Assembly: GCF_029168945.1 (NCBI RefSeq)
Contig: NC_083602.1
Span: 91,584,027-91,648,026 of the forward strand
DNA: 64,000 nucleotides
Source: Cannabis sativa
Lineage: Eukaryota; Streptophyta; Magnoliopsida; Rosales; Cannabaceae
Direction: 5' to 3'
In this document: one piece after another, positions 60,500 through 64,000 of the stretch
Layout of the letters: the number at the start of each line of letters is the position of its first letter
Position numbering within the stretch: position 1 is the first letter of the stretch
The notes under the pieces: generated by a model
Database searches by the model: none
What the model saw: the letters and a program-made list of their open reading frames with translations, nothing else
What the model was told of the DNA's origin: nothing
Program-made: the position numbers and the translations under genes

Positions 60500-61615
60500 A
60501 TGGCTGTCCAGACAAAGCTTCCACACAGCTTCATTCCCACTCGAACCTTCATCAACGCCAGAGTCAAATGGGTACGAGACCCATACCTAGATTTCGCAGT
60601 AGAAAGAGAAAAGAATCTCAAACAAGCAATATCATTCAAGGATCAAATCATCTCAGACCCATCAAAATCACTCCCTCTCTCACTAGCTTCACTTCTCAAA
60701 CCTCGTCTCGATCTCAATATCACTTCATCCAAATTCTTCAACAAATACCCATCTTTCTTCTCCATCTTCCAACCAAGTCCAGGTCTTCCTCCACGTGTCA
60801 AACTCACAAGACAAGCTCTCTCAATCCACACTGAAGAGTTCTCCATTCACACCTCCCAAACTCATCGATACGACGCCGTACAACGTCTCACAAGGCTTCT
60901 CATGCTCACCAAATCATCAAGATTACCCATTTACGTGATCGAGAAGCTAAAATGGGATATGGGTCTTCCTCACAATTTCATATCTTCGCTTGTAATCAAT
61001 TTTCCCGATTACTTTCAGGTTTGCGAAATTGAAAACCCTAATGGTGGTAAAGATCTCGCCTTGGAGTTAATTTCATGGAGAAAAGAGCTTGCTTTATCTG
61101 AATTAGAGAAAAGAGCATTAAACGAAGGTAAATCAACTAAGCACATTGGGTTTCCAATGTTTTTCCCAAAAGGGTTTGATTTGGTTAAGAAGATTAATGA
61201 TTGGGTCGAAAAATGGCAGCTTTTGCCTTACATTTCTCCTTACGAAAATGGGTTTCATCTATCTCCTAACAGTGATCAAGCTGAGAAATGGACTGTTGCT
61301 GTTCTCCATGAATTGTTATGGCTTATGGTTTCGAAAAAGACTGATAGAGATAACTTGTTTTGGTTAGGAGAGTATTTGGGATTTGGGTCTTTGATGATTA
61401 AGAAAGCTCTGGTTCATCACCCTGGTATTTTTTACCTTTCGAATAAGATTAGAACACAGACTGTGGTTCTTAGAGAGTGTTATAGAAAGGATTTCTTGCT
61501 TGAAAAACACCCTTTAATGGGGATTAGATATCGTTACATACATCTCTTGAATAAGGTTCCTAATCCTAAGATTATGCATAAACCGGCTATTGCTTTGGAC
61601 TCAACAAGACACTGA
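60500..61615 (+). CDS. PORR-domain organelle RNA-binding protein
   Basis: One uninterrupted frame of 371 residues. The ATG at 60500 sits in a strong context (CCACCATGG). The N-terminus is Arg/Lys/Ser-rich with few acids, consistent with organelle targeting. The protein then has the PORR pattern: VKWVRDPYLDFAVEREKNL (about 22-40), the block FFNKYPSFFSIF, RLTRLLMLTKSSRLPI, KLKWDMGLP and FISSLVINFPDYF. Near the C-terminus, HPGIFYLSNKIRTQTVVLRE is also diagnostic. PORR proteins (WTF1, WTF9, RPD1) bind group II introns and assist splicing in plastids or mitochondria; the target of this one cannot be told. No introns, as is common in the family. Confidence 0.9.
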   Translation: MAVQTKLPHSFIPTRTFINARVKWVRDPYLDFAVEREKNLKQAISFKDQIISDPSKSLPLSLASLLKPRLDLNITSSKFFNKYPSFFSIFQPSPGLPPRVKLTRQALSIHTEEFSIHTSQTHRYDAVQRLTRLLMLTKSSRLPIYVIEKLKWDMGLPHNFISSLVINFPDYFQVCEIENPNGGKDLALELISWRKELALSELEKRALNEGKSTKHIGFPMFFPKGFDLVKKINDWVEKWQLLPYISPYENGFHLSPNSDQAEKWTVAVLHELLWLMVSKKTDRDNLFWLGEYLGFGSLMIKKALVHHPGIFYLSNKIRTQTVVLRECYRKDFLLEKHPLMGIRYRYIHLLNKVPNPKIMHKPAIALDSTRH

Positions 61616-63380
61616 ATTTGAAGTGAGTTTAATCATGGTGGTTGTGCCTGAATAATGTGCATGCATATTTGCTTTGATGCTCATATTTGGTCTTTGCAGT
61701 GTACATTATATTATATATATTTGGACCAGACCAATAGATTTGTATGCTGAAACCATTATACCTCTCATTTGAGTACTTATTTAACTGTTACAACTTCTTG
61801 AGTTGGGTATCAATGGCTTATCAAACGTAGGCATTGCTCAGTGTGGCGTGCTGGCCCATGACACACTGACAATGGGACCACACACTGACAATGGGACCAT
61901 TTTGTAACATGAACATACCTGCTTGATCATTAGTCACCTCATTAAGGTGGGGAGACTTTTGGTAATTAGTTTTTTTTTTGAAAATCTCTTGAAATCCCAT
62001 TAAGCTTTTTAAGGAGGTGATTTGGTGACTTACGAAGCACCTTGTCACGGGCTTAGTTATGTACTCCCTTACCCTATCAAGGCCGTATAATAATAAAACA
62101 AACGATGTTTATTCATATTTCTTGTGTATGTTTCTATATTTTCTTTGTGATGCCTGTTTGTTGCTTTTGTTGGGTCATTTCATGTCATTTGTCTATATGT
62201 TTACTTGTGGGTTGTGTGAGATAAGTCCTTGGGAACGATTGATGTTTGCTTGCTCATGCTTCTTGTTTGCACTCAACATGTGCGAAACATGTATCCTGCC
62301 TAACCTTTGAGCTTGTTTGCCTGCAAGCGTATTTAGGTTGACTTGCTAACTCGGTGTGCCAGCAAGTGCCGCACGTTCCGCCTATTTGGGAGTGTCCAAA
62401 TAATCGGCCCGTGAGACTCAGCTATGTGAACTTCTATCCACCAAGTTTCCATTCCAGGCCAAACTACTGACCTGGTTAAGCCTTTAGAACTTCTACAAAC
62501 ATGAGGTATCATATTCTCCATCTTAACTTCTTATGGGATAAGGTATTTTGAGAAGCCAAAATTGGGCTGCCAAAAGTCTTTGTCAGCATTATCAACCACA
62601 TTTACTATCTTCAAAATTGGATTATACAAAAACTTCCCTAAATTGAAATATAGCTTGGTCACTTTCTTAAACCACCAAAGTTAGTTGGCAACATGCTTTC
62701 CATCAACATTTTTCCACTATAGTTTTTGGTCATTTTCTGTATAGACTTGAACACTATCATATGCTTGCAAAGCTTTAAATCCCATGTTCAAATTATGCTC
62801 CTACATCATCAATGAGATTTATACTCTAAAACAATGAATTGAAACTATAGTTGTGATCTCAATTGTAGCAGGGGAAGAGGTGTCAAGATGGTCTGAAGCA
62901 TCATCAGAAGTGCTCCCAAATTCCCAACTTGAAGAGTTATCTACCTGTCAGATTAGGCATGCCATGACTCATGATTAGAAACATTAGGCTTGTTATGACT
63001 CATGATTAGAAACATTAGGCATGTCAGATTAGGCTTGCCATTATACAAGTTTTTCGAATAATGTATGTATGCATGCACATTTCCTTAAAACCACAGAGAG
63101 TTTAATGTTTCTGCTGCTGTTTTCTTTCATGCTCATCATAGATATAGCTGTTTAAGTCTTCTAGTATACAAGCTAGTTTGAATTAGATGTAGTCTATTAT
63201 GTCTGTTGGATTACAATGCTCTCTTCTTATCTTGTTTCGTGTGGATTAAAGTTAAAAGCATAAAACTTTGCATTTTATTGTGTGAAGAATTTTATTGACT
63301 TTGGGAGCTGTTTCATTGCAGCATCATTTAGATAATCAATCCTTATGGTTATGGCACAGAGAAGATGTTTTCTTTGAAAC
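61616..63380. other. PORR 3' flank and intergenic sequence with short tandem repeats
   Basis: No confident gene. A 19-bp unit CACACTGACAATGGGACCA is repeated in tandem (61862-61899). Near 62950-63035 a unit of about 31 bp containing ATGACTCATGATTAGAAACA occurs twice, flanked by GTCAGATTAGGC repeats. The block 62300-62520 is more GC-rich than its surroundings but unidentified. Confidence 0.45.
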
Positions 63381-63475
63381 GGGTGCAATCATCCCAGCAC
63401 TAATACACCAGATACCATCAGAACGCCGCAATAAAGCGTGCTTGGAGAAGAGTAGTACTAGGATGATCTCGTTAG
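63381..63475 (+). pseudogene. 5S rRNA-derived pseudogene
   Basis: The stretch aligns with the first 90 or so bases of plant 5S rRNA: ATCATCCCAGCACTAAT, then CCATCAGAAC, AAGCGTGCTTGG (the A box) and GAGTAGTACTAGGATG (the intermediate element and onward). After GGATG the match breaks down where box C (GGGTGACC) should be, and the 3' stem is lost. It is a single degraded copy, not part of a 5S array. Because box C is gone it should not be transcribed as 5S. The open frame across it (63295-63558) is probably incidental. Confidence 0.8.
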
Positions 63476-63559
63476 ATGGTTTTATATGGCATGATTTGAA
63501 ATCTATTCACCGCGCGGGATTAATGCGAAAGCTATTTGTAATTGGTTCCAAGAAGTAAA

Positions 63560-64000
63560 ATTTGGTCTGCTTTTCATATGTTTAATTTAGAAGCTTCTTT
63601 GGTCAACATGAGCTACCTAAATTTTCATTCAATCTTAAATTATTTATTTATTATTTCTTTTTATGCAAGTTTAAAGTATGAGGTAAAAGGTAGAAATATA
63701 GAAAAGGGTAGTAAGAAGCTTAGTTGAATTGAACCGGTTCTCTATTTGTTGTTTAGTAATTGTTTGTTTGTTGTCACAACCTTTTCATTCTTTGGTTTTC
63801 TTATGCTTTGTGATAAAGATGGTTGTTTTATCTACATACTTTTCTACAAAAACCAAATACCTTAATGTTGAAGTTGTTTATAATTCTTGCTTTATCTTAT
63901 AATGACTTGATATTAAAAGCTTTAATTATATTTCAAGATATATAGTAATCTTATCTAGTTGTTGAAATTTTTGTCTAGTTTTGAAATATAATTGAATCAA
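63560..64000. other. AT-rich right edge, nothing recognised
   Basis: No gene or structured repeat is visible up to the window end. Confidence 0.5.

Noticed and set aside
63295..63558. 87-residue frame near the right edge
   Set aside because: It overlaps the 5S-derived stretch, so coding similarity is not expected; no known family seen.

Overview
This is a nuclear window from a flowering plant, most likely a eudicot. It is AT-rich, has compact spliced genes with GT-AG introns, plant-specific families (PORR, WEB, a plastid NFU protein, a DExH7-type helicase), a nuclear tRNA-Lys, and many small plant-type transposable elements. I cannot name the species from the sequence alone. Every coding model below was built by joining exons by eye. 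In each case the exon lengths sum to an open frame with canonical ends, apart from one clear AT-AC intron.

Layout. 1-2.27 kb is AT-rich with no gene. 2.28-4.01 kb holds two adjacent foldback-type elements with GC-rich interiors made of GGTCCGA/TCGGACC palindromes. 4.2-5.0 kb has a MITE and a tRNA-derived SINE. Genes then follow: EI24 homolog (minus, 9650-6594), CMC4-like twin-CX9C protein (plus, 9932-10709), NUF2 kinetochore subunit (minus, 15562-11127), NIPA-type magnesium transporter (plus, 21084-24828), BOP1 ribosome-biogenesis WD40 protein (plus, 27305-32317), plastid NFU iron-sulfur scaffold (minus, 35545-33176), WEB-family coiled-coil protein (minus, 38080-37391), a large DExH RNA helicase (plus, 42164-55506, 34 exons), CCDC47 homolog (plus, 56803-59731), tRNA-Lys(UUU) (minus, about 60227-60299) and a PORR organelle RNA-binding protein (plus, 60500-61615). 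The last 2.4 kb has no confident protein gene but contains a 5S rRNA-derived pseudogene.

The genes are unlinked housekeeping functions: kinetochore, ribosome assembly, ER membrane and membrane-protein insertion, Fe-S assembly, organelle RNA processing and mitochondrial import-type proteins. They do not form a cluster with a common pathway. Two pieces of shared logic are visible: EI24 and CMC4 are divergent and share a 281-bp promoter, and BOP1 and the PORR gene have promoters rich in site II (TGGGCY) elements typical of growth-linked genes.

The most notable things outside the genes are: a textbook U12-type AT-AC intron in BOP1; one Tourist-like MITE family (TAA target duplications) with ten copies, six of them each in an intron of a different gene; a MITE split by a 5'-truncated LINE that carries its own target duplication; the palindromic GGTCCGA foldback pair; and the 5S-derived sequence near the right end.
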